DNA from: Calliopum simillimum
Lineage: Eukaryota; Arthropoda; Insecta; Diptera; Lauxaniidae
Length of the DNA: 64,000 nucleotides
Direction of reading: 5' to 3'
Assembly: GCA_951812925.1 (NCBI GenBank)
Contig: OX638368.1
Coordinates: 80,520,909-80,584,908 of the forward strand
In this document: in pieces, positions 54,246 through 64,000 of the stretch
How the letters are laid out: every line of letters begins with the position of its first letter
Position numbering within the stretch: the stretch's first letter is position 1
Made by a program: the position numbers and the translations under genes
The notes under the pieces: generated by a model
Databases searched by the model: none
Told to the model about the DNA's origin: nothing
What the model saw: only the letters and a program-made list of their open reading frames with translations

Positions 54246-54598
54246 AGAAGCGAATGCGTTCAATTAAATTAAAATATAAATAAAACAAACACTTTTTAAA
54301 GAAACACAATAACTTCTAAAGCCGACGAGCGAGCAATAGCAAAAAATAAATAAATTAAAACTACACAGAAATGTCAACTTACAATCGATAACAAGTGCGA
54401 AGTCACAATTACCGATTAAAAAAACCCGATTAATAATCAATAAAAAACGGTGTCAAACGGCAACAATATTTAGCCGCGGAGCTTACCACTTTAATTTAAC
54501 GTGCATTAGCTTAGCGCTATTTGTTGTTGCTTTCCCATACATTTATCGTAAAGTGCTAAAGAAAGTCCAGATAGAATGCCGAAAAAAACGCACCTATT

Positions 54599-55145
54599 GT
54601 CGTTGTCTAAGTTCAATGGGTTTCTATCTCTTTGTATGTAAAAAGATTCATACGCATCAAGTCGTCGCTCATCAGTTACCGATTTTAACATTTTTACGTT
54701 CTCTTTGTCAATATGTTCATGACCGTCAATGAGAACATGTGAAGCTACAGCTGATTTATTAGGTTGGTTGAGGCGGATGCATTGAATATGTTCTTTAAAT
54801 CTCTCTTCAACACTTCGCTTAGTTTGACCGTAATAAACTCTTTCACACTCACTGCACTTGATTGTATATATGCCAGGTTTTTCTAAGCTTTTGCTTTTGT
54901 CTTTTGTTGTACCCAGTAAACAACTTAGTTTTTGGTTACTTTTGAACACAATTTCTAAGTCGTGAATGCGAAAAACCTTTTTTAATCTATTTGTTATTTC
55001 TGGTACAAAAGTCAAAGATACACGTTTCTTTTGGCTTGGGTCTTTATTATGAAAAAGAGTAGACAATTGGTATTTTTTCACTTTTTTTGAATGTTTATAC
55101 ACATAAGACAAAAGCAAAAGCTTTGAAAAATCTGGCATATGTACA
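54599..55145 (-). pseudogene. Penelope-like element, GIY-YIG endonuclease end of the ORF
   Basis: An open minus-strand frame. After the end of the RT thumb/linker (VSLTFVPEITNRLKKVFRIH, LEIVFKSNQKLSCLLGTTKD) comes the GIY-YIG domain: PGIYTIKCSECERVYYGQTK, RSVEERFKEHIQCI, and HVLIDGHEHIDKENVKML, ending RNPLNLDNDN at the insertion scar. RT itself is missing (5' truncated at about 55145, where an inverted copy begins). The C-terminus is supplied after the insertion, at 50751 and below. Confidence 0.87.
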
Positions 55146-55521
55146 ATCAAGTGCAGTGAGTGTGAAAGAGTTTATTACGGTCAAACTAAGCGAAGTATTG
55201 AAGAGAGCGACGACTTGATACTTTTTACATACAAAGGGATAGAAACGCATTGAACTTAGACAACGATAATATTGACCCGTGCCTATTTAATCGTGTGCGT
55301 TAGTATGTAATTTTCGCCAAATTTGTCTCATCATCTACTTGTGCATGTTCGTGCGTAGGAGTGGAGTTTAAGTCGTGTATGCTGATGATGAAGTGCCGGT
55401 CACTTCGAAATGCATCTAGGTTAGTGTAGTTTTTTTAAATATTTTTTTAATTTTATTAAAACTAACCCGACTCAAGTGCGGTCAAATTAAAGTGTTTTTT
55501 ACGACTAAATAATTTATATTA
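55146..55521 (+). mobile_element. Penelope-like element, second 3' fragment in inverted orientation
   Basis: The plus strand reads YTIKCSECERVYYGQTKRS, then a small internal deletion, then the ORF end (LDNDNIDPCLFNRVR) and the 3' untranslated region matching 50502-50751. It lies head-to-head with the minus-strand copy at 55145. Inverted partial copies are common in Penelope-like insertions. Confidence 0.8.
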
Positions 55522-57890
55522 TTTTCGGACCGCACGCCTTTCAACAGTATGAATACAATGTATTCTGATCACTTATTACAAACAAAAGTGTTTTTTGATT
55601 TGGGAAAAAGTAATTTTCCGTTCCTCAGCGATGTTGCATTTGCATTTTAATGCGATAACGCAAAAAAGTCGTGATTTTAACTCCTTTTTTCAATTAATAA
55701 AAAGTTATCAAAATAATTTGTTTTTTTCTAAAATAAAAATGAATAAAATTGATGCTGTTATGTATAATGCAATTTAGGTCAAAACATTAAAATATATTTT
55801 GGTTTTTTGTGGAAAAATCTAAAATTCAAATTAGACCCCTGACTTTTAATATTTTTTTAAAATTTTGAACTTCATATAAGCTTTTAAATTTTGTTGGAAT
55901 TTGTTAGTCCTAAGAAACCCGAAACCAGTAAGACGCTGCTATGGGCGTGATAACAAATTCTTGGAACAGCAATTTTTGAGTACATACGCGCCTATTTCTG
56001 AAAAAAACATTTTTTTTTGCATTAATTAATGTTAAATAACAATTTTTTGCATTTATTTACTTACTTTGAAGTTTGAGCCAAAAACGCTGTCAAATATATT
56101 ATTACGTCATAGTTATGTTACCGTTGCCAGATTAGGGACTTGAAGCTTACATTTAGGGACATGTTCTGCTTTTGAACACATTTTTTTTTTTTTTTGTTTA
56201 ACTTAATCTGAAACACAATATTTTAGCATTGTTTTTTTCTGTATTTTTTTAAAATTTTTAATTTTGAATTCAATTTGGAAAGAAATTTGAATGTACTTTT
56301 TTTCAAATTTTTGTCGTGTGTTCTATTTAAATATTTTGACGCAAAAACAAGTAAGTAAGTAATGTTTTATTGAGACTTTTAAATGTTACAATGAATAATG
56401 CATCTTTTTCTAACAAATGAAAACTTAGAACTATTAGTATTATTCTAAAAGAAGTACAAGAAAACGCTACATGCTGATTAATACAATGGAATAGGAAGAA
56501 CTGAATACCTACAAAAAATATTCGTTAATATAAGATGAATGTGTGCTTGCTCCCGACACACAAAGACGCAAAAACAAATGAGGATATGTATTTATACAAA
56601 TTTTTTTCAAATAAATATAGGATTGCGGTTTTTGTAAAACTTTTCAGGGATAATTGAAAAAAAAAAAAAAAATTAATGAGAAAAAATACGTTGATCTGGT
56701 AACACAGCATTATGTCATCATCAGCCAATCAAAATCATTTAAAATTAAAAAATTGTCTGATTGGTGTTTGACTCAATATGGCGGATGTGCATGTTTTAGT
56801 ATTTCATTTTATTGAATATCTTATTAATCTTAATAAAAATATAAAAACTGACAAGCTTTTTAGAATCTTGTGAACCTTCTTTACTATCTAAAATCACTAT
56901 ATCCGGGATTCTTTGATAGTGTTATCACGCCTATTGTTAATGTTATTTAGAAATATAGACGCCCGATTTTGCCCGTTTTTTTTAATGAATTTTTTTGTCA
57001 GCTAACTTTTCTTCCGTAGTTCCGTTTTTTTCGAAATCTGGTTGCAAAAGACAGACAAAAAAGAAAACGAAGAAGCTGTTTTTCAATTTCTTATAAGAAA
57101 ATATTGAAGATACTACTAGTCCAAGTAACTTGGGTAAAAGTGCGTTTAGTTTTTGCATTAGGTTTTTCGAAAAATATAGATATTTGTGGTTAATATACGA
57201 AAAATTAGTACTTTTTTTACTTTTGAGGTTAGTTGTAGACTGCTCAAAATTTTTTTCTACTTATTTGCATAACTCATTACTGAGTACAATTTTTTAACTT
57301 CAAAACAAACTTTTAAAAAGCGTCATACAATATGTACTTTTTTCAAAAGTTATTGCAGATTTAAGATGATATCGTGAAATCCAAAGTTGTGTCGTTTTAC
57401 CGGTTTTATGGAATTTCAAGATGTCATCTTAAATCGGCCATAACTTTTAAAGAAAGTATTGTGTGGCATTTTTTAAGAGCTCATTTTGAAGAAACATAAC
57501 AGAACTACGTAATACATTTGGTAAAAAAATAATTAAAATTTTGTGCAGTTTGCATTGAACCTCAAAAATAGACAAAATAGCCATTTTTCATGAGTTTGAC
57601 CTCAAATATCTCCAAATTCTGAGGTGGTGGGTCAATTCTGACCTCGGATTCGGATTCAATGCATAAAGTTACTTTGGAAATGCTTAAAAACAAAATCTTG
57701 CTGGATTGTGTTATTAAGTTAGAAAATTTATTATGTGCCATTTTCGACCAGGTAGTCCAAGGGTTAAGATTTTTTTCAGAATTGTTCTTTTATCTAGAGT
57801 CAACATAAGATTTACATTTGCAGTCGGTATCCATGATAATATGGACGTTATGAATTTTGGCCAAAAAAGTGTGCCGTTTGACCCATAGTG
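55522..57890. other. AT-rich interior of the CACTATG-type element
   Basis: No gene recognised. Poly-T/poly-A runs and short open frames only. It includes the retroposed tail at 56351-56570. Inverted short block at about 57360 and 57415 (AAGATGATATCG / AAGATGTCATCTTAAATC). Confidence 0.4.
56351..56570 (-). mobile_element. Non-LTR/SINE-like 3' end
   Basis: The minus strand has GTCGGGAGCAAGCACACATT and ends CTCAATAAAACATTACTTAC with a (CTTA)n tail. It shares the GGGAGCAAG...CTCAATAAA layout with 53422-53889. Target duplication not resolved. Confidence 0.55.
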
Positions 57891-57895
57891 CATTG

Positions 57896-58590
57896 TGATA
57901 ATCCTCGATTATTTCCTTAAATTTTGCCTTTGGAAAAACCAGCAGTTTTGAGCGAATTTTACCATGCAAGCTTTTCCAAATTCGGTACAGGCAACCATGA
58001 TGCAACTCCAAACTTTGCCATTGCGCCCAGTATGCTTTACAGATTTGGCTTTCACTTGAGATTTCTTGCCACGCCGGTTTCCTACCCAGCTCCTTATACT
58101 TAATTTTAGTTGCCAACTCTGTACCACTGCGCTGGTCCCGTTGTATCTCCTCATTTGTCCACTTTTCTTCAGGCAAAACGTTCAAAAGGCGCACATCAAT
58201 CGTTCCAGCTTTTTTTCCGTTCTTGAACAATGGCTGCATTCAATTTTATATGGACGACGGGAAAGTGCATCTGCATTTCCATGCTGGCTTCCTTTGCGAT
58301 TTTCTAAGATGAAATCATAGCTCTGCAAGCGTTCTATCCACCGTGCGATTTGGCCTTCAGGATCCTTGAATTGAAGTAGCCACCTTAATGCCGCATGGTC
58401 TGTCCTCAGGAGAAAGTGCTGTCCATACAAGTACTTATGGAAGTGTTTTACGCATTCCATTACTGCCAGTAACTCTCTCCGAGTTGCGCAATAATTCTTC
58501 TCAGGTATTTTGCTAAAATATGCGACGACGCTTTATTGTCCATTGATGACTTGGGAAAAAACTTCTTCAATACTATAGCCAATTACATCG
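57896..58590 (-). pseudogene. pol: gypsy RNase H and RNase H-integrase linker
   Basis: The minus strand reads YCATRRELLAVMECVKHFHK, LRTDHAALRWLLQFKDPEGQ, IARWIERLQSYDFILENRKG and GNADALSRRP, the standard gypsy RNase H end. Then a charged linker with QRDQRSGTELATKIKYKELG and KLLVFPKAKFKEIIEDYHN, broken at the CACTATG-type insertion. Confidence 0.9.
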
Positions 58591-59750
58591 GTGTACTATA
58601 CAAATTTATCGCCGGGTATTGCACACGCGAGTACTGGCGCTGTAGACAATAATTCTTTCAACTTCTGAAATGCAGTTTTCTGTGTGCTATTCCATTCGAA
58701 TTTCCGATGTGTCAGCTCATGTAGACTGCCTTCTACGTTTGCGAAACCAGGAATAAAACGTATGTAGTAAGTACATAGGCCCAGAAAACTTACCAACTCA
58801 TTAAGATTAGATGGCCGTGGCCAATTTTTGACAGCATTTATTTTATCCTCATCTATGTGTATTCCTTCTAACGTTACCTTGTGTCCCAAATATTTGACTT
58901 CAAAGTGAAAAAGTAAGCGCTTTTTCGCACTTAATTTTAGTACAGCTGCCTCAAACACTTCCTCCAAGTTTTTCAAGTGGTCATCAAAATCTTACCCCAT
59001 GATGATTATGAAATCGAGATGCACTCAACAAGTCCTCCAATGTAGTCCTTTGAGAGCTCGTTCCATCAACCGCTCGAACGTAGCTGGAGCGTTTCAAAGA
59101 CCAAACGGCACGACGTTAAGCTGACATAGACCATTCCCAATAATAAAGGCAGTTTTCTCCTTGTCTTTGTCATCTATTTCCATCTGCCAATATCCACTTT
59201 GTAAGTCCAGGGTGGAAAATAATGTTGCTCCAGATAACGTATGCAGTGTATCATCGATTTTAGGTAACGATAGCTGTCTTTTTTGGTAACATTATTCAAT
59301 TTCCTATAATACACACAGAATCGCATACTTCCGTCCTTTTCTTGACAAGTACGACTGGTGAACTCCACGGGCTATCCGATGGTGCAATGACATTTTCTTG
59401 AGCCATTTCCTCTATAAAGCCCGTCACTTCTCTCTCTTAGCTAGTGCTATCCTCCTCGGAAGTTGACGAATTGGCTGTAAATAACCTATATCAATGCGAT
59501 GTTTAAGCACTGATGTTTGGCCATTATTTTCTCCTTTAAACGCAAATATCCGCCAATGCTTTTGCAGAAACCTTTTTGCTTCATTTTTGTTCTGGGCAGA
59601 CATTTTCTTCGTCCATTCTTTCGTCAATACTTCCAAAGCCGATGATTTTGTTAAAGTTGTACCTTTTGTGTCCTGCTGGTCTTTTTCACAATTTATAACA
59701 GCAGTAACTTTCTCACATTGCGCTATTAGTTCACCTTTTTCATCCATTTC
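58591..59750 (-). pseudogene. pol: gypsy reverse transcriptase, active site lost
   Basis: The minus strand reads HRIDIGYLQPIRQLPRRIAL, then CQEKDGSMRFCVYYRKLNNV (usual form CVDYR), LCQLNVVPFGL, a stop, NAPATFERLMERALKG and VHLDFIIIMG where YLDD is expected, then HVEKYLGHKVTLEGI-type connection (as VKYLGHKVTLEGIHIDEDKI) and FLGLCTYYIRFIPGFANV. Stops and at least three frame changes. The YLDD to HLDF change removes a catalytic Asp. Confidence 0.9.
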
Positions 59751-59931
59751 GGCTCCACTCTTGCGTTTACTAGGGTCTTTCCAACAATCGGGTCTTTCTT
59801 TAAATTTTTCTTATCTGCTTCCACTACCCACAGATGGCTTGTCCCACGGTTTTCACTTGTTGTAGCCCAAATAATTTCTTCGGTGTTGGGTTCAATTCGA
59901 CAGCGCTCACTTATGTTGCCTCTTGCAATTT

Positions 59932-60240
59932 TTAAATTGTGTCCACAATGTCCGAAGGCAACTCTACATTGGAATACCTTAGCGTCTTTTTCTTAAGATC
60001 CAAAATGAACCCGTGTTTAATCATGAAGTCCACGCCAATGCTAACATCATCGGTGATGTTTGTAACAATAAAATCATGTTCAACTGTTTTATTGCCGATA
60101 ACAATTCTCGCTGTAACTTTTCCTACTATTTGAGCAATTTTTCCTGTCGCTGTTCTCAACTGGATCACATTTAATGGCATTGCTCGTCGTCTATCAAACA
60201 AATCACTCCTCACAATTGAATGCGATGCACATGTATCCAA
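59932..60240 (-). pseudogene. pol: gypsy aspartic protease, altered active site
   Basis: A minus-strand open frame MDTCASHSIVRSDLF, GKIAQIVGKVTARIVIGNKT, EHDFIVTNITDDVSIGVDFM and IKHGFILDLKKKTL. The fold matches retropepsins, with the catalytic triplet DTG/DTS replaced by DTC and the second-half motif IGVDFM in place. The middle residue change probably kills activity. Confidence 0.85.
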
Positions 60241-61090
60241 AGTATATGTTCTTTCGTTGATTTTTCTACCGATGGTTAGGCTGTTGAAATTCTGACAGAG
60301 CTTCGAAACTAAGACTATGCGGCAATCATAGGTAGGAGTCAGCTCACACCCCGCTGTACTGACTCTCTTTAATTTAACGACTGCTGTTTGTTACCATTTT
60401 CGCCATCGTTTACCCTTTTCTCAATTTTTCCTCTTGGTGAACGTGATGCAGATTGCTTACGACGTGATTGGCAGTCACGTGCCATGTGTTTCCAGTCTGT
60501 GAATCTGTTTCATGTGATCACTGCCATATTTTTGCTGTAAGGCATCCATCACCGCATTGTAATTTTTCTGCTTGGCCACTGAAACCAATTGCAATAATTC
60601 TGCAGCTGCACCTTTTAATGCGACGATAAGCGCTTCTGCTGCGCTATCGTTATCCGAAAGGTTATTAGTAGCTGTTATTTTGAACTGGAGCTTGAAAACA
60701 CTGAATGCATTGTTCCATCGTATGTGGGTGCCTTAAGTCTCACTGCGCTGATTTCTCTTATCACTTGAGTTGTTAGTTCGCTTATTTCCAACTGCTGAAT
60801 CCTTCTATTATAGTTTTCAAGATTATTTTTAAATTTTTCCTACAAGAATTCAACATCATCTCGTAACTCAGTCACTTTTGAATCGAGCCATTTTTTTAAC
60901 CACCGTTCGAACAGCCTCCGTATTTTGATTCATTGTGTGTATCTGCATCGCGTTCCGACTAAAGCTCTGATCAATTTCTTCCCGAACCGCATCGATATTT
61001 TTGTTCATCTGCAGCGCGTTCTGACTTAACCTCTCATCAATCTGCAGTGCTTTTTGACTTAGTCTCTGCATCATCACCATAAACTTTTAC
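60241..61090 (-). pseudogene. gag: gypsy Gag region
   Basis: The 70-residue start MVMMQRLSQKALQIDERLSQ contains internal repeats (LSQ(K/N)ALQ(I/M)) that suggest a coiled coil. Further down come IREISAVRL-type and FKLQFKITATNNLSDNDSAA-type segments in mixed frames and an Arg-rich stretch near 60440-60480 with ACDCQSRRKQS flavour. No intact zinc knuckle. Assigned to Gag from position between PBS and protease. Confidence 0.6.
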
Positions 61091-61264
61091 TCGAACTTTG
61101 ACATATCTCCAAATTCACCACTTTCGTTGTCTCTTCTGTTGAATTTGATGCAAAGTTATACTCATCAACAGTCACACCATCTCCTTCAATAGCACACTTT
61201 TTGGCAAAATTTTTTCGAGTTGTTCAATTATTAGATCTTCAAACTTACCCATTTTTTTTTATTT

Positions 61265-61275
61265 TTCTGACACCA
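61265..61275 (-). other. gypsy primer-binding site, tRNA-Leu type
   Basis: The minus strand reads TGGTGTCAGAA, 2 bp after the LTR end. This resembles the complement of a tRNA-Leu 3' end. The match is only 11 bp. Confidence 0.6.
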
Positions 61276-61277
61276 AT

Positions 61278-61405
61278 TGTTACGAGATTTCCTGTCTCTT
61301 ATGAAGATAATTTCAATCTCTTACAGTTATCTGAGTTCGGTCACTGGATTGTGTAGCAATCAATTTAATTATAAAATGGTTTATTCAAATTACAATTGTT
61401 AATTG
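61278..61405 (-). repeat. gypsy LTR, right (5') copy, truncated
   Basis: TGTTACGAGATTTCCTGTCT, GAGTTCGGTCACTGG and ATTGTGTAGCAATCAA match 41752-41850 with about 10 percent differences. It stops near 61405, where GTTGCGTGCATTAACGCCC begins. Confidence 0.8.
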
Positions 61406-62544
61406 AGGCGTTGCGTGCATTAACGCCCTAAGTAGACTTAGGGCGTTTTTGCGCCCATCGCTTTTTTGAAAAGCTTGGGTCCTCAAACATATGTGTACTT
61501 AATTTCAACTTCCAATTACGATCACAGAATGTGGTAGAGCAATATATATATACTGTTTAAAGAGTTGCGTGCAAGAAGGGCGTAGTGCGACTTGGGGCGT
61601 TTTTGCATAAATCAGTTCGCGGTAGAAAAAACGGTTTTTACTCAAAACCAAGGTGCCTAACGAAAAAATTTTATATGGAAAAAAATGCTTAAAATTGTCC
61701 AGAGAGTACGTGTGATTTTTTTTAAACTTATTTTTTTTTTTAGCCAAATTTTGAAAAATTATAAAATGTTCGAAAGAATTCTGAAAAAATTCACACATAT
61801 TTTTTGGACGATTCTAAGCATTTTCTGCCTTATACACTTTTTTCGTAAGGCATCTTGTTTTTAAATAAAAACCATTTTTCCGGCCTGGTAAAAAAATTGC
61901 TATGTTCGAGTGGCCATAACTCGATCAATTTTTAACCTAAGAAATTTTTCAATATAGCATTTTAAAGGAAATTTTATCTTCTTATTTTTTGTCAAATATA
62001 GTCTTTTCCTATCTTTGATCTAAAAAAAGTTATCGTCAAACGAGTAAAATACACAAGAGTTCGAAAATTTTTTTTTGATTTCAATATTCTATAAATTTAT
62101 TAAAATCCATTGCGCATCAGCATTTGTCTACCAAACTTAGCCACCGTTTGCGAAATATTGCCCAATAAATTCTAATTTTAAAGAATTTGCTACGCCTTTC
62201 TTTGAGTATCTACAAGGTTAAAATTGATCCCAGTCACAATGTTATACTAATATAGAACGTTGTACCAAATTTCGTTAAAATCTCTATAGACTGATTCCAT
62301 TTCAATTCATCCGGTGAATGTGCACTTAGGTTTGCAAATCAACTTCAAAATAGCAAAATATTTTTCTACAATCAAAATAAGGGAACACGTATTTTTTTTT
62401 TTTTTTTGTTTTGGACCAAAATTGGGGATTTTATGGCGTTTTGTAGGAATTTTGCCGAAAATTTAATTTTGAAAAATTCATGGAGTTTAATCGGTTTTTT
62501 CAACCGCATTTCTTTATTTATCAACTAATTTACATGAATCAAAA
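61406..62544. repeat. Dispersed inverted repeats with CGCCCTAAGTAGACTTAGGGCG
   Basis: A perfect palindrome CGCCCTAAGTAGACTTAGGGCG-type hairpin (61421-61446) followed by a related unit at 61563-61610. Inverted blocks are at about 61680-61735 and 61790-61860 (GTACGTGTGATTTTTTTT against its complement). Noncoding, related to 15425-15560. Confidence 0.6.
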
Positions 62545-64000
62545 TTTATTTGGTGCACAATGAAATTCTTTTAAGTAATAATTAAAAAAAATTTCTTTAA
62601 CCCTTACTTTCCTTGAAATTGATGTTTATATTTTAAATAAAAATGGTAATTTTCTCAAAAACACCATCTTTTTTTTTCTCGAAAATTTGCACAGTGATAG
62701 TAAAGCACGTCCTCTTTATTCCAGTAATGGCGGTTTTCTTGCCTTTTTTGTTATAAGTGCAAAATTTGCAATTTTTAACGTTAATATTGAGTTCTTCTAT
62801 ACAAAATGAATAAAAAAATTACACAGTTCAGTTTTCACTTTCCTAGACGGTTTTGCGATACTGATTCCGAAAATGGCACTTACATTCTTCTACCATTTTT
62901 GGTTTTCAAGATATCTTGAAAAACTTGAATAAAACCCATAAATTTGAAAAAAACCGAATTCTTTATTTTTGAGACACAAAATTCATTTATAGTAAGTTAG
63001 ATGAATTTTAAATATACTCACGGTATAGAAAACCAAGCATTGATTTGTTTTTTGCGATTTGACCGTACCTTGGCTTTTGTTTTTCTTAGAAAGTTATCGG
63101 GATTTTTATTAGTTTCTTTTTCGATTGCTTCATGTAATTTCGCGACACATCATAGTCTGTGAAATGACCACACGGCTGCTATCCAGACTGCTTGTGAGTT
63201 TCTAACTCAAGTGCTAAAACTGACACCAGCTATTCAATTAAAAATTTTGCTGTTGATGAAATTTATTCATTTAGAATAAACAAAATTGAACAGTGGAAAA
63301 ATGCAAAGAAATGCAAAAGTATTCAAAAATGCCATGTTTGGAAGAGTGAGGGAACCAAAGGGTTAACTTCTTGTTACATAGCCAGAACAGCACAACACAA
63401 TTACACGAAAGTAATCAAAAACAAAACTAATAAAAATTCCGATAACTTTCGAAGAAAAACAAAAGCCAAGGTACGGTCAAATCGCAAAAAACAAATCAAT
63501 GCTTGGTTTTCTATACCGTGAGTATATTTAAGTTTCATCTAACTTACTATAAATGAATTTTGTGTCTCAAAAATAAAGAATTCGGTTTTTTTCAAATTTA
63601 TGGGTTTTATTCAAGTTTTTCAAGATATCTTGAAAACCAAAAATGGTAGGAGAATGTAAGTGCCATTTTCGGAATCAGTATCGAAAAACCGTCTAGGAAA
63701 GTGAAAACTGAACTGTGTAGTTTTTTTTATTCATTTTGTATAGAAGAACTCAATATTAACGTTAAAAATTGCAAATTTTGCACTTATAACAAAAAAAGCA
63801 AGAAAACCGCCATTACTGAAATAAAGAGGACGTGCTTTACTATCACTGTGCAAATTTTCGAGAAAAAAAAAGATGGTGTTTTTGAGAAAATTACCATTTT
63901 TATTTAAAATATAAACATCAATTTTAAGGAAAGTAAGGGTTAAAGAAATTTTATTTTAATTATTACTTAAAAGAATTTCATTGTGCACCAAATAAATTTT
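62545..64000. repeat. Large inverted repeat running off the window end
   Basis: The left arm 62545-63120 and right arm 63440-64000 are near-perfect reverse complements (CGTTAATATTGAGTTCTTCT against AGAAGAACTCAATATTAACG). The loop is about 320 bp. The right arm is cut by the window edge. Noncoding; the open frame at 63701-63907 lies inside the arm and is not convincing. Confidence 0.88.

Larger units (their letters stand above)
50752..54595. mobile_element. Gene-carrying TIR element (Pack-type)
   Basis: 3844 bp with inverted ends AGGTGCGTTTT, flanked by ATT (50749-50751, 54596-54598). The uninterrupted Penelope 3' copy at 55255-55300 shows the empty site with one ATT. It carries parts of p32 (+), a TANGO2-like gene (+) and RRP12 (-), the last with introns, and no transposase. 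Two later insertions lie inside. Inverted similarity beyond the first 11 bp is weak. Confidence 0.75.
50374..57890. mobile_element. TIR element with CACTATG-type ends, possibly Transib-related
   Basis: 7517 bp with inverted ends CACCATAGGTCAAAAAGCAC (left) and CACTATGGGTCAAACGGCAC (right), flanked by CATTG (50369-50373 and 57891-57895). Excision with one CATTG rejoins the gypsy integrase zinc-binding region in frame. The CACTATG start and 5 bp duplication fit Transib, whose heptamer consensus is CACWATG. No transposase is seen; most of the interior is a Penelope-like element with captured genes. Confidence 0.75.
41752..61405 (-). mobile_element. Ty3/gypsy retrotransposon swollen by nested insertions
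   Basis: A minus-strand element. The LTR at the right (61278-61405) is followed by a primer-binding site, then gag, protease, RT, RNase H, integrase and the left LTR (from 41752). About 15.1 of 19.7 kb is foreign: inserts at 42203-49772 and 50374-57890, each with a perfect target duplication, and removal of each rejoins Pol in frame. What remains, about 4.6 kb, is a plausible retrotransposon length after small deletions. The element is dead, with many stops and mutated active sites. Confidence 0.88.

Overview
This window looks like intergenic or intronic DNA from a higher fly (Diptera). It is AT-rich and almost gene-free, and it is packed with dead transposable elements of insect type: mariner, I-clade and Jockey/CR1-like non-LTR elements, Ty3/gypsy, DINE-1-like Helitrons, piggyBac, PIF/Harbinger with a MADF partner gene, Transib and a Penelope-like element. 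A DD41D mariner and the abundant DINE-1 units would suit a tephritid fruit fly, but that is an inference. The one exon that looks intact and conserved is exon 1 of ELOF1 (transcription elongation factor 1), at 34415-34530 on the minus strand. No second exon was found, so any ELOF1 intron would have to run at least 34 kb through this transposon sea, as in a heterochromatic gene.

Layout. 0.5-2.2 kb: dead Jockey-like reverse transcriptase. 2.4-4.3 kb: two mariner copies with different internal deletions. 4.7-12.8 kb: LTR, primer-binding site and gag of a gypsy-type element, then an I-clade ORF2 (endonuclease, RT, RNase H) split by two TA-flanked DNA transposons, then a second LTR fragment. 13-20.8 kb: non-LTR and gypsy fragments, a worn Helitron and two large inverted repeats. 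21-29 kb: noncoding inverted-repeat elements with 3, 4 and 8 bp target duplications. 29-34.2 kb: a tandemly duplicated composite repeat interrupted by a DINE-1-like Helitron, then an internally deleted piggyBac. 34.4 kb: ELOF1 exon. 35-41 kb: repeats, a third Helitron and a decayed, unassigned transposon-type gene.

41.75-61.4 kb is the most striking part. It is one minus-strand Ty3/gypsy element swollen to about 20 kb by nested insertions whose edges can be read to the base. A PIF/Harbinger element (42203-49772, TSD TTA) sits in the integrase C-terminal region. It carries a MADF-BESS gene that is itself split by a Transib (42621-45460, TSD CGGCG), plus a Helitron and small foldbacks. A second insert (50374-57890, TSD CATTG, ends starting CACTATG/CACCATA) sits in the integrase zinc-binding region. 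It contains a Penelope-like element, which contains a 3.84 kb TIR element (50752-54595, TSD ATT) carrying intron-bearing pieces of three cellular genes: p32/C1QBP, a TANGO2-like gene and RRP12. That piece in turn holds a 382 bp MITE and a 468 bp retroposed fragment. Several boundaries are supported because deleting the insert restores a reading frame or matches an uninterrupted copy elsewhere in the window.

Nearly every coding segment is broken by stops, frameshifts or lost catalytic residues. Only the ELOF1 exon is proposed as functional. All family calls come from reading motifs by eye; no database search was possible.
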